Source of the DNA: Filifactor villosus
GTDB taxonomy: Bacteria > Bacillota > Clostridia > Peptostreptococcales > Filifactoraceae
DNA: 64,000 nucleotides
Direction: 5' to 3'
NCBI RefSeq assembly: GCF_042652965.1
Contig: NZ_JBHSHL010000003.1
Span: 124,001-188,000 of the forward strand
Position 1 is the stretch's first letter. Each line of letters starts with the position of its first letter. Made by a program: the position numbers and the translations under genes. The notes beneath the pieces were generated by a model. The model did no database searches, was not told the DNA's origin, and was given only the letters and a program-made list of their open reading frames with translations. Positions 27,344 through 36,244 of this stretch are shown here, piece by piece.

Positions 27344-28269
27344 TCCTGACGATTACGCCCAATCCGTCGCTCGACATCTCCTATGTGTTGGAGGACTTTG
27401 TCCTCGATGACATCAATCGGGTCAGGAAGGTCGGCAAGACTGCGGGAGGTAAGGGACTCAACGTTGCAAGGGTCGCACGTCTTCTCGGAGCCGAGGTGGT
27501 CGCCACAGGCTTTTTGGGGGGACGATTGGGAGAATGGATGGTTGAGGATCTTGAGAGAAGCGGGATCAAACCCCTCTTTGCCAAGACGGACGGGGAGGTG
27601 CGTAATTGTATCTCCATCCTTCATCGAGGCAAGCAGACCGAAATTTTGGAAGAGGGACCTTGTTTGAGTAGGAAGGACGAGGAAGCCTTCTTCGATCTTC
27701 TGGAAGGAATGGAGGAGAAACCGAGTCTTGTTACCATCTCCGGAAGCTTGCCGGCGGGCTTGGATATCGACTTCTATGCAAAGATAGTGCATTTTTTCAA
27801 TGAGAAGGAAATTCGGGTTGTTGCGGACACTTCGGGAACAGCCTTTGCCGAGATGGTAAAATCCGACCTCCTACCCTATGCGATTAAGCCCAACCAAAAG
27901 GAGCTGGAGGGATTTCTCGGCAGAAAGTATGATTTGGAAGAACTGCCCGACCTTATGGAAAAACCTCCGTTTTGCAAGATACCCATCCTCCTTTTGTCTC
28001 TTGGAGAAAGAGGAGCTCTGGCACGGCGAGAAGGAAGGTGGTATCGAATCACAATCCCGACCGTTGTTCCCGTCAATCCCGTGGGTTCGGGAGATGCGAC
28101 CGTTGCGGGACTTGCCTATTCTCTTGAGAGAAACCTCGAAACGGAGGAAGGGTTTAAGACGGCGATGGCGTGCGGAGTGCTCAATGCCTTGGAGCAGGCT
28201 ACCGGAATGATAGATAAGACGAAGTTTGACGATATATACAGGAAAATTGTTGTAAAAGAATGGAGATAA
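27340..28269 (+). CDS. lacC: Tagatose-6-phosphate kinase / 1-phosphofructokinase family (LacC-like)
   Basis: 309 residues, four-base overlap with the ATPase gene. PfkB family: TPNPSLDISY at the N-terminus, GGKGLNVARV near 45, and the C-terminal anion-hole/catalytic motif NPVGSGDATVAGL with the active Asp. Next to LacD and AgaS it most likely makes tagatose-1,6-bisphosphate from tagatose-6-phosphate. 1-phosphofructokinase is the alternative for the family. Confidence 0.87.
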   Translation: MILTITPNPSLDISYVLEDFVLDDINRVRKVGKTAGGKGLNVARVARLLGAEVVATGFLGGRLGEWMVEDLERSGIKPLFAKTDGEVRNCISILHRGKQTEILEEGPCLSRKDEEAFFDLLEGMEEKPSLVTISGSLPAGLDIDFYAKIVHFFNEKEIRVVADTSGTAFAEMVKSDLLPYAIKPNQKELEGFLGRKYDLEELPDLMEKPPFCKIPILLLSLGERGALARREGRWYRITIPTVVPVNPVGSGDATVAGLAYSLERNLETEEGFKTAMACGVLNALEQATGMIDKTKFDDIYRKIVVKEWR

Positions 28270-28270
28270 G

Positions 28271-29251
28271 ATGAAAACAATCAGTGAAAAAAAGAGAAGA
28301 CATTTGGAGAGTTTATCCAATGAGCACGGAGTAATCGCCGCTCTGGCGATTGACCAGAGAGGCTCTATTATGAAGATGATGGGTAAGTATAAGAGCGGGT
28401 TGGCAAACGAGAAGGCAATCGAAGAATTCAAGTGCCTCGTATCGGAAAAACTTACCCCCTATGCGAGTTCCATCCTCCTCGATCCTGAATACGGGCTTCC
28501 GGCATCGAAGGTCAGACATGAGAAGGCGGGTCTCATCCTCGCCTATGAGAAGACGGGTTATGATGCGAACCAAGTCGGCAGACTGCCTGATCTTTTGGAG
28601 AATTGGTCGGCAGGCCGTCTGGCAAGAGAAGGAGCCGATGCCATAAAGATCCTGCTTTACTACGATGTCGATGAGGGAGAGGAGATCAACGATATCAAAC
28701 ACGCCTTTGTCGAAAGGGTGGGAGATGAGTGCCGTGCACTTGAGATTCCTTACTTCCTTGAGATCGTAAGCTACGATGCAAAGATAGAGGATGTCAAGTC
28801 CAAGGAGTATGCGAAGATCAAGCCGCATAAGGTGATTGAGGCGATGAAGGTCTTTTCGCAAGAGCATTACCGCGTCGATGTACTCAAGGTGGAAGTACCC
28901 GTCAATATGGACTATGTGGAAGGATACGGGCAGGATGTTCTGCACAGCAAACACGAAGCGCTCGCCTACTTCAAGCAGCAGTCCGAGGCGACACGGCTGC
29001 CCTTTATCTTCCTCAGTGCGGGAGTATCGGCGGAGCTCTTCCGCAAGACCCTTTACTTTGCAAAAGAAGCCGGCTCCACCTTCAACGGAGTCCTCTGCGG
29101 ACGTGCGACATGGAAGGACGGAGTGGAGCCTTATACGAAGGGAGTCGAAGAAGCCAACGGATGGTTGGAAGAACAGGGAAGAGAGAACATGGAAGAGCTC
29201 AATGCCGCATTGAACGATACGGCAACTTCTTGGAAAGAAAGGTTGAGTTAA
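28271..29251 (+). CDS. lacD: Tagatose-1,6-bisphosphate aldolase (LacD type)
   Basis: 326 residues, start two bases after the LacC stop. Class I aldolase of the LacD family: AALAIDQRGS near residue 20, LLDPEYGLPAS near 75, and VDVLKVEVPV near 205 containing the Schiff-base Lys. Splits tagatose-1,6-bisphosphate to dihydroxyacetone phosphate and glyceraldehyde-3-phosphate, feeding glycolysis. Confidence 0.93.
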   Translation: MKTISEKKRRHLESLSNEHGVIAALAIDQRGSIMKMMGKYKSGLANEKAIEEFKCLVSEKLTPYASSILLDPEYGLPASKVRHEKAGLILAYEKTGYDANQVGRLPDLLENWSAGRLAREGADAIKILLYYDVDEGEEINDIKHAFVERVGDECRALEIPYFLEIVSYDAKIEDVKSKEYAKIKPHKVIEAMKVFSQEHYRVDVLKVEVPVNMDYVEGYGQDVLHSKHEALAYFKQQSEATRLPFIFLSAGVSAELFRKTLYFAKEAGSTFNGVLCGRATWKDGVEPYTKGVEEANGWLEEQGRENMEELNAALNDTATSWKERLS

Positions 29252-29252
29252 G

Positions 29253-30368
29253 ATGGAAAAATCCTATGTAACCTTGAAAGAAATCGCACAGCAGGGCGAA
29301 ATGTGGCTTAACACCTTGGGAAGGATCGAAGAAAAACGCAAAGAGATCGATGCTTTTTTGGAAGAGATCAAAACGAAACACGGGAACATTCGCGTTGTCT
29401 TTACGGGAGCGGGTACATCCAACTATGTCGGGGATGTCGTCCAACCCTACTTGAGAGAGAAGCAGGCTCACGGCTTTGAATACGAATCAATACCGACAAC
29501 CGATCTCGTGTCCTCCCCTTATGAATATATCCAAAACCGCCCGACTCTGCTCGTGTCCTTTGCAAGATCGGGCAACTCGCCCGAGTCCGTCGCTGCGGTC
29601 GCCCTCTATGAAGACCTTGTCGACGACCTGTATCAGATCGTCATTACCTGTGCGGAGGAGGGACAGCTTGCCCGCCACGCGCGTGAGGGAGCAAACACTC
29701 TTTTGCTTCTTCTCGACGAGAGGACTAATGACAGGGGCTTTGCAATGACAAGCTCTTTTACCTCCATGACCTTGGCGACGCTTCTACTCTTTGACGAAAC
29801 AACCTCGGAGCAAAAGAGGGCCTACGTCGAAGAGATCGTCGCCATGGGAGAGTATGTCAAGGAAGAATCGGAACAGTTCCGGGAGCTGGTGGAAGAAGGT
29901 TTCAAAAGGGTCGTGTATCTCGGCTCGGGAGTCTTGAGTAAACTTGCAAGAGAGGCCCAGCTTAAAATCCTCGAACTTACGGGAGGAAAGATAGCGACCT
30001 GTTTCGACTCATCCATGGGATTCAGGCACGGACCCAAATCCTTTGTGGACTCACAGACCTTGGTCGTGGACTTTGTTTCGAATAACGCCTATACAAGACT
30101 CTACGACGTCGATATCATCACGGAGCTCAAGTCGGACGGAATCGCAAAACTCGTTTATCCCGTATCGACGGACAGAGAGCTGGACGGCTTTGTATTTCGT
30201 AGGGGAGAAGTGGTGCCCGATGCCTATCTGTCGCTTCCCTTCGTGATGATCGCACAGTATATCTCCACCTATGCGGCAATGCACCTTGATAACGATGTGG
30301 ACAATCCCTCGGCGAGCGGGACCGTGAATCGGGTAGTAAAGGGAGTTGTGATTCATCCCTACAAGTAG
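29253..30368 (+). CDS. agaS: Galactosamine-6-phosphate deaminase/isomerase (AgaS type)
   Basis: 371 residues. Two SIS domains: FTGAGTSNYVGD near 50 and SFARSGNSPESV near 93, then YLGSGVLSKLAREAQLK near 220 and MGFRHGPKSFV near 255. Converts galactosamine-6-phosphate to tagatose-6-phosphate plus ammonia. This is the step that makes the route GalNAc-specific rather than GlcNAc-specific. Confidence 0.9.
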   Translation: MEKSYVTLKEIAQQGEMWLNTLGRIEEKRKEIDAFLEEIKTKHGNIRVVFTGAGTSNYVGDVVQPYLREKQAHGFEYESIPTTDLVSSPYEYIQNRPTLLVSFARSGNSPESVAAVALYEDLVDDLYQIVITCAEEGQLARHAREGANTLLLLLDERTNDRGFAMTSSFTSMTLATLLLFDETTSEQKRAYVEEIVAMGEYVKEESEQFRELVEEGFKRVVYLGSGVLSKLAREAQLKILELTGGKIATCFDSSMGFRHGPKSFVDSQTLVVDFVSNNAYTRLYDVDIITELKSDGIAKLVYPVSTDRELDGFVFRRGEVVPDAYLSLPFVMIAQYISTYAAMHLDNDVDNPSASGTVNRVVKGVVIHPYK

Positions 30369-30435
30369 TTGCGGGTTTGTAGGAGAAGAGGACGGGACCG
30401 AACGACAAAGAAATTTGGTATAAAGGAGAGGATGT

Positions 30436-31551
30436 ATGAAGATAATCAACGGCAGAGTATTCGGAGCGGACGGCTACTTTGAAGACAGAGAACTCTATAT
30501 TGAGGAGGGGAGGTTTGTCTCCCGAACAAGGGAAGGGGAAGTGATCGATGCACAGGGAGCCTATGTTGTTCCGGGCTTTACCGATGTTCACTTTCACGGC
30601 TGTATGGGAATCGACGTCTGTGACGCCAACAAGGACGATCTGAAAAAGATCGCTCTCTTTCAGGCACAAAACGGCGTAACTCAGATTATCCCTGCAACCA
30701 TGACCCTGTCGAAGGATAGGCTGAGAACCGTCTTTCGAAAGATAGGTGAGACCGAAGTCTCGGAAGGTGCGATGTTTATGGGGGTCCATATGGAAGGTCC
30801 CTTTGTGTCCAAGGACAAACTCGGTGCACAGAATCCCGCCTATGTTGCCGAGCCCGACCTCGAGTTTTTTGAAGAATTGCAGGAGCTTGCCAAGGGAAGG
30901 ATAAAGATCATATCTTTAGCGCCCGAAACCGAGGGAGCGATGGATTTTATCTCCAAGGTGGCGGATAGGGTCACTGTTTCGCTGGCACATACGGTCTCGG
31001 ATTACGAAACGGCAATGCAGGCGTTCAAGAACGGAGCAAGGCAGGTGACTCACATCTATAACGCCATGCCCGCATTTACTCACAGAGCCCCCGGAGTGAT
31101 CGGGGCGGCATTTGACAACGAGGGAGTGCGGGCAGAGATCATCTGTGACGGGGTGCATATTCATCCGACGGTTATTCGTGCGACATTCAAGATGTTCGGT
31201 AGGGATCGGATGATACTGATCTCCGACTCCATGAGGGCGACGGGGCTCGGTGACGGAGAGTACGACCTCGGAGGACAGAAGGTTGTCGTTTGCGGAAGAT
31301 GTGCCGAGATTCCGGGAGTATCGATCGCCGGCAGCGTTACACGTTTGTTTGACTGTTTTCGCTATGCGGTCAGCATAGGCATACCCTTAGAGGACGCCGT
31401 GCTTGCAGCGACGCACAACCCGGCGAAGAACGTCGGGATATGGGAGGAGGCGGGAGGCTTACAGGACGGACAGTGGGCCAACTTTCTTCTTCTCGATCAG
31501 GAATTGAACCTCAAAGAAGTCTATATCAAAGGTAAGAGGGTAGAACGATAG
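30436..31551 (+). CDS. nagA: N-acetylhexosamine-6-phosphate deacetylase
   Basis: 371 residues; ATG after AAAGGAGAGGATGT. Amidohydrolase-type metal centre: DVHFHG near 55, HMEGPF near 118, AHTVSDY near 180, VTHIYNAM near 202 and the catalytic Asp in ISDSMRATG near 262. Removes acetate from GalNAc-6-P or GlcNAc-6-P. Last gene of the sugar locus, 67 bases after agaS. Confidence 0.93.
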   Translation: MKIINGRVFGADGYFEDRELYIEEGRFVSRTREGEVIDAQGAYVVPGFTDVHFHGCMGIDVCDANKDDLKKIALFQAQNGVTQIIPATMTLSKDRLRTVFRKIGETEVSEGAMFMGVHMEGPFVSKDKLGAQNPAYVAEPDLEFFEELQELAKGRIKIISLAPETEGAMDFISKVADRVTVSLAHTVSDYETAMQAFKNGARQVTHIYNAMPAFTHRAPGVIGAAFDNEGVRAEIICDGVHIHPTVIRATFKMFGRDRMILISDSMRATGLGDGEYDLGGQKVVVCGRCAEIPGVSIAGSVTRLFDCFRYAVSIGIPLEDAVLAATHNPAKNVGIWEEAGGLQDGQWANFLLLDQELNLKEVYIKGKRVER

Positions 31552-31726
31552 ATTACGCAAGTAAACGATGAGAGTTCCGTTGTATGATCCGATCAAACTG
31601 TTATTTCCCGAAATGATAGAGCTGTCTGACATACCGATTTCCCAAGATGGGCTGTCCGACGGGACGGTTTTAAAAGGGAAACCGTATAGACAGGCAAAAG
31701 TCGATAACTGCGCAGTTCAATGGTTT

Positions 31727-31830
31727 ATATTGCTCTCTGTTTGAAATCGCGGGTATGGAACAATATCACCAAAAAACAATTTGGAGAATGATATGCTTCA
31801 AAGCATTCAAATTTTAATAGATAATGGTAT
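31727..31830 (+). repeat. Family C element
   Basis: TGCTCTCTGTTTGAAATCGCGGG to TTTTAATAGATAATGGTAT, colinear with the copy at 62498. Immediately abuts a family B element; together they fill half of the 31552-32029 gap. Confidence 0.7.
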
Positions 31831-31832
31831 CA

Positions 31833-31976
31833 AGAAAACACCGCATAATTCGGAAAAGTAGGAGAAAATCAGTTTTTCTTAAACAAACACGTTTCTGAAT
31901 CCCTTCATTATTAAGGATTTTCTATATTTCGAAAACAAGGGGAAAATCATTTTGTGTTTCCGTGCGGTACTTCTTG
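31833..31976 (+). repeat. Family B element
   Basis: AACACCGCATAATTC to CGTGCGGTACTTCTT. Interior very close to the copy at 50663 (TTAAACAAACACGTTTCTGAA against GATAAACACATTTCTGAA). Confidence 0.8.
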
Positions 31977-32029
31977 AAATGATTTGACGGATACAAGAAA
32001 ACGATGAACAGTGAATGGAGGAGAAGCGG

Positions 32030-32497
32030 ATGGAATTCAGATATGCACAAAGAGAAGATACGTCATTGGTCTTGGAGTTTATAAGGGAGCTGGCCGCTTA
32101 TGAAGAACTCTTGGATGAAGTTGTAGCGGACGAAAAAACCTTGGAGGAATGGATCTTTGATAAGCAGAAGGCGGAAGTGATCTTTTTGTTGGAGGGAGAT
32201 AAGGAAGTCGGTTTTGCCTTGTTCTTCCATAATTTTTCAACCTTTCTCGGTCGATCGGGAATATATTTGGAAGACCTCTATGTAAAGCCGGAATATCGTG
32301 GCAAGGGCTATGGAAAGGCCATTTTGAAAAAATTGGCAGCCATTGCAATGGAGCGAGGTTGCGGAAGGCTGGAGTGGTGGTGTCTGGATTGGAACAAGCC
32401 GAGTATTGACTTTTATCTGTCGCTGGGAGCCGAACCGATGTCGGATTGGACGGTATATCGAATTGCAGGAGATACCTTAAAAACACTTGCTGAGTAA
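32030..32497 (+). CDS. GNAT family N-acetyltransferase
   Basis: 155 residues from the ATG at 32030 (GGAGGAGAAGCGG upstream). Acetyl-CoA-binding strand-loop-helix YVKPEYRGKGYGKAI near residue 88, preceded by SGIYLEDL, and followed by the WWCLDWNKPSIDFYLSLGA segment typical of the diamine/spermidine acetyltransferase-like branch. The acceptor could be a polyamine or amino compound. Single gene between repeat clusters. Confidence 0.87.
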   Translation: MEFRYAQREDTSLVLEFIRELAAYEELLDEVVADEKTLEEWIFDKQKAEVIFLLEGDKEVGFALFFHNFSTFLGRSGIYLEDLYVKPEYRGKGYGKAILKKLAAIAMERGCGRLEWWCLDWNKPSIDFYLSLGAEPMSDWTVYRIAGDTLKTLAE

Positions 32498-32930
32498 CTT
32501 TCTTCGGTTTGGGGGTAGGTAATACCGCATAAGACGAAAAATCAGAATAATATCAATTTTGTATAAAGGATGAAACTCTTGAAAATATAGATATGACAAA
32601 CCTTTGAGTTTTATAAAATCGAAGAAAAATCGGACGGTTCCCTTTGTGTGCTGTTTCCCAAATGCTGTTATTTATTTTGAAGACTTGTCTTTTACAGGAA
32701 ATAAAACAATTGTTTATGGTTACAAAATCGATATGACAACAGTTCTATCGGATTATAGTATGAGATGTCGATAAGCGAATATATCGTTATAGAACAACAA
32801 CTTGGGAAACGGTATACAGTTCAAAGCATCCGATTTGTCAAGGGAATGATATCCAAAGGGCTGCCTTGATAAAAACAGTGAGGTGAATACTTCCAAGAAC
32901 TTCATTTTTCGAACTGCGAAATTTTTCTGA

Positions 32931-32982
32931 AAACCACAGGAGCTTCTGCAAGACAAATCATCCTGAGAAGCTCCTGTGGTTT
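32931..32982. repeat. Perfect 17-bp inverted repeat
   Basis: AAACCACAGGAGCTTCT and its exact reverse complement, separated by 18 bases. No T run follows. Could be a terminator for either strand lacking a tail, or the tip of a lost element. Confidence 0.7.
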
Positions 32983-33436
32983 GTAGAGAAAGTTCCGGGT
33001 GTTCCCGTCGTTACTCCCTGAAAATGAAGGGATGTTCTAAGCTCCGTTCGAGATTGGGAGGAGACGCACGGTACTTTGCCGGGTATACAGCAGGCGAATT
33101 AAGCACGCAATCGGAACATATTTCACAAGAAGAGGAACGAGCCTCAGTCCAAGGTATTGGAATGTGCAATACCCCCTATGAGCCATGAGCATCAAACCTT
33201 GCTCGATCCCTTGAAGAAGGCGGTCTGTGGTGGAGTTCCAACCCCAAGAGTATCGATACTGTCTTGTTATAAGACGGGTACTTCGGCTACACAAGGCTTG
33301 ATATTGCCGTTTGTATCTTATCATCTCCTTGAATTTTGTGATGAATATGTTCTGTTGTACACCTAACTCGCTGAATGACTTTTTAAATTCATGCCAATGA
33401 ACAATTGATCCTGCAACCTTTGATAAAAATAGAGTG

Positions 33437-33570
33437 TACAGGGATATAAAAGAATATTTCCGTTGTTTTACAAGGTGCATAAACCCTTTTGACCGAATAC
33501 TTTCAGAAATGTGTTTGTCCAAGAAACACGAAGTTCGGTCCATTTTTTGAGCTGTGCGGTGTTGCCTTAG
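33437..33570 (-). repeat. Family B element
   Basis: Matches the reverse of the copy at 50663 over CTTTCAGAAATGTGTTTGTCCA and ends GCTGTGCGGTGTTGCCTTA. The left end is diverged. Confidence 0.65.
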
Positions 33571-33701
33571 ATTACCGAGAAGTTCCACCGTTCTATTGTA
33601 GAAAAGGGACAGAACGTTCTTTCTCTTTGTTCTCCGAGATCTTCTGTTGATGATCTTTAACAAGGACTACTGTTGTCAGAAAGACTTTGATTGTGGAGGA
33701 A

Positions 33702-36062
33702 TTATTTTACAGCGTAGTCTCTTCTTACCATAAGGAAAAGCTTGTGTCCTCCCGCATGATGGTTCAGGTTGGCAGGTGTTTGATCATCCACATCGAAGGT
33801 GATCGGTTCCCAATCATTTTCTTCCGCCCATTTCTTTGCGTAGTCCGCATCCGATTGGCCAGGGCCTTTTTCATGTTCAGAGGTATCCAAGATCATGATC
33901 TCGTAGATAGGAGGTCGTTTGCTCGAGTCTCTTGATGCCTTGTACAAGTACAGGATGTGTCCGCCTGCCTCGTTGTTCAGGTTAAAGGCTCCTTTCTTTT
34001 TCAGGTAATAGTTTTTACCCTTCGGATTTGAGCTTTGTTGATCGGGTTTTATTGCCAGCTCATAGTTCGATCTTAGGATGCCTTGGTGACGGAAGGTCTG
34101 GACGTAAGGAGGATCATAGCCTCCGTCTTCGGTCGCAAAGATAAGAATATCGGTGATTGCAAAGTCCGGAACCTTCGTCGTTGATATTCCGAGGTAGCAG
34201 AAATCTCCTCCCGCATGGTGGTTTACATGGGGGGACAGAACTGTACGATCGGCTCCCTTTGCTTCTTCTCGAGCTTTTCTTTCATTGGAATTCATACCGA
34301 TATAGATATTTCTCACGTATTCTCTTGAGATTGGAATGTTTTTGGGAAGTTTCGCTTTTGCTTCATTTACGCGTCTGGAAACCTCGCTTTCGATCGCCTT
34401 CTTACGATTCCCGTCATCACAGAGTTCCCAAATAGGAATGATGGGTTCCGCATCCGCTACCCTACTGAAAGCGACCATATTAGAGTTTTCATCGGTGAGA
34501 CTTTGTTCCCATTCCCTACGTTCTTGCGTATTCTTTCGGAATTGTTCCGGCCCCAGAGTGCCTTTATGACCGGTAATTCTGATCGTCTGTTGCGTTTTAT
34601 CTTTAAACTTCTTGTATTGTTTTTCCACATCGACAGAGGTCTCTGCGCTACCTCCGGCAATAATAAATTCGGCACTGGCTTTTACTTTGGCTCCGAAATC
34701 CTCCTTGCCTTTTACCGCGGAGTGTTCTGTTTTGATACTGTAGTCTGCACGGCCGCCATTGATCAGTCCGGCAAGAACAAAGCTGCCATAGGTGTCTATC
34801 AGTCTGTCGACAGGATAGTTTCTGTCGTTGATATCTCTCTTCGCATCGGGAAGCAGAAACGCCTTGTATCTTCCATAACCTTCCTGTGAAGTCCAGAGGG
34901 AGGGGATGTAGATATCGTTACGTGCATTCATATAGGAGAAGGTAGCAAAATAGTGGTGAGTAGTGTTCTCACGTTGTTTGCCGTAGTGGACATCGACGCT
35001 ACCGCTGAAGAGGAGGTAGTGTCCCTTTGTCTTTACATCTACCTTCAAGTTGTTGCTATACTCTTCCAAAGATTCGGCAATATTGATGTCTTCCATAAAG
35101 TTTCCGACCCATTGTTTTTCGATAAAGTGATGTTTTTGTAGCAAATCCAAATCCAAGACGGCTTTCTTCGGATTTGCTTCTCCATATACTCCGCCAATCG
35201 TGTCATAACCCTTTCCAAGATTGTTGACAACGGGAAGTTTGTAGAATTCATCGGAGATGGTATTGCTGCCCTTCCTGTGTGAAGTCATCCAACCGGGCAA
35301 TTTACTCGGATTATCTTGTTTATTTTCCTGTTCCTGCTCTTTTTTTCTTTGCTCTTCCTCTTTTTTTCGGTCTTCTTCTTCCTTTTTCGCTATTCTTTGT
35401 TTCTCCTTTTGATTTGCCTGTTCAGCTTCCTCTTGTGCCTGTTTTGCTTTTTCTTCCAGGCGTCTGATCTCCTCTTTTATCTTGTCTTGCTCTTCCTTTT
35501 TAGTCTGATCGCGTTTCATCTTTTCGATCTCTTCCTTCATCTTTTTGATCTCGTCCTCTTCGTCTGAGGCGGATACAAGACCTTTGGAGATGGTGATGCC
35601 TGAGGTCGCGGCATCCCAAACGACATCGCAGCCCAGGTTTTCCGCAACGAAACGCAGAGGCAACATCGTTCTGCCGTTTATGGTAAGAGGTTTCACTCCG
35701 GGGTCGGAAGGATCGATATATACGGTAGATCCGTTGATCGTTGCCCGGTTTTTTCCGATCCACAGCTCCATGGTCTTGCCTTCGGCAAGGACGGTGACCT
35801 TTTGTGCGTTGTTATCCCACTTTGTTTCAATTCCAAGAGGGCCCGTCACATAGGCGACTGGGAGAAAAGCGCGTTCTGCGATTTCTGTGGGGCCTACATC
35901 CATAGAGGTGGAAACACCGTTGACGGTGTAGTTGTTGACGTTCATTCTGAACTTCATAACAACTTGGTCCGCACTCGGCGAGTCCGCCCACGCCGGCAGG
36001 GCGGATATCACCAGCGAGAACACGGTGATAAAGATAAGAAGTCTTTTGTAAAACTGTTTCAT
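33702..36062 (-). CDS. Secreted MACPF pore-former-like protein with stalk domain, coiled coil and MABP-like beta-prism
   Basis: 786 residues. Start at 36062 has AAAAGGAGGAAGACC upstream; the open frame upstream runs towards a repeat and is not used. Order: signal peptide 1-26 (cleaved after AWA); copper-amine-oxidase N-terminal-type stalk domain about 30-160 (TINGRTMLPLRFVAENLGC); Lys/Glu-rich coiled coil about 165-250; MACPF/CDC-like domain about 275-560 with the signature TYGSFVLAGLINGG near 425 and helical clusters on either side; and a C-terminal domain with three NHHAGG / NNEAGG / NHHAGG repeats each followed by a hydrophobic strand, as in the MABP beta-prism. Known MACPF proteins oligomerise and make pores or bind membranes. 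Target unknown. Last of three related minus-strand genes. Confidence 0.8.
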   Translation of the reverse strand: MKQFYKRLLIFITVFSLVISALPAWADSPSADQVVMKFRMNVNNYTVNGVSTSMDVGPTEIAERAFLPVAYVTGPLGIETKWDNNAQKVTVLAEGKTMELWIGKNRATINGSTVYIDPSDPGVKPLTINGRTMLPLRFVAENLGCDVVWDAATSGITISKGLVSASDEEDEIKKMKEEIEKMKRDQTKKEEQDKIKEEIRRLEEKAKQAQEEAEQANQKEKQRIAKKEEEDRKKEEEQRKKEQEQENKQDNPSKLPGWMTSHRKGSNTISDEFYKLPVVNNLGKGYDTIGGVYGEANPKKAVLDLDLLQKHHFIEKQWVGNFMEDINIAESLEEYSNNLKVDVKTKGHYLLFSGSVDVHYGKQRENTTHHYFATFSYMNARNDIYIPSLWTSQEGYGRYKAFLLPDAKRDINDRNYPVDRLIDTYGSFVLAGLINGGRADYSIKTEHSAVKGKEDFGAKVKASAEFIIAGGSAETSVDVEKQYKKFKDKTQQTIRITGHKGTLGPEQFRKNTQERREWEQSLTDENSNMVAFSRVADAEPIIPIWELCDDGNRKKAIESEVSRRVNEAKAKLPKNIPISREYVRNIYIGMNSNERKAREEAKGADRTVLSPHVNHHAGGDFCYLGISTTKVPDFAITDILIFATEDGGYDPPYVQTFRHQGILRSNYELAIKPDQQSSNPKGKNYYLKKKGAFNLNNEAGGHILYLYKASRDSSKRPPIYEIMILDTSEHEKGPGQSDADYAKKWAEENDWEPITFDVDDQTPANLNHHAGGHKLFLMVRRDYAVK

Positions 36063-36083
36063 AGGGTCTTCCTCCTTTTGGGT
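35331..36083 (-). repeat. Duplicated 5' gene cassette, copy 1
   Basis: From the ribosome site through signal peptide, stalk and coiled coil it repeats 39888-40640 almost perfectly; I count about five single-base differences over the 732 coding bases. Beyond the coiled coil the two genes diverge sharply. Confidence 0.92.
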
Positions 36084-36130
36084 TAAGAGTGTATTTGCTT
36101 TGTACTGTTTTTCAGTGGTCATATTGTATG

Positions 36131-36206
36131 GAGCAACACCGCACAAGGGTAGGAGATGTTTTTTCCGGAAACGGGTTTTATACCTTCAAATCATGCGGTG
36201 TTGCTC
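36131..36206. repeat. Short family B derivative with perfect 14-bp ends
   Basis: GGAGCAACACCGCA at the left and its exact reverse complement at the right around 48 bases. Internal part of the full 145-bp element is missing. Lies between two co-directional toxin-like genes and would fold in their RNA. Confidence 0.8.
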
Positions 36207-36244
36207 CGGGTGTATATCTATATGGAAGGATAAAGTATTATAAG

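Larger units (their letters stand above)
32498..33701. other. 1.2 kb gene-free region with several repeats
   Basis: Holds a degenerate family A copy (about 32650-32761, ends TCGGATTATAGTAT), a perfect long inverted repeat (32931-32982) and a family B copy (33437-33570). A 208-codon minus-strand frame (33663-33037) crosses the family B copy, has no ribosome site and no recognisable motif, so I do not call it. Codon quality is poor in all frames. Confidence 0.5.

Noticed and set aside
33037..33663. 208-codon minus-strand open frame
   Set aside because: It runs through a family B repeat, lacks a ribosome site and shows no motif; I treat it as chance.
36062..36146. 28-codon N-terminal extension of the MACPF gene
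   Set aside because: It lacks a signal peptide and ribosome site and enters the repeat at 36131; the paralogue starts at the same downstream Met.
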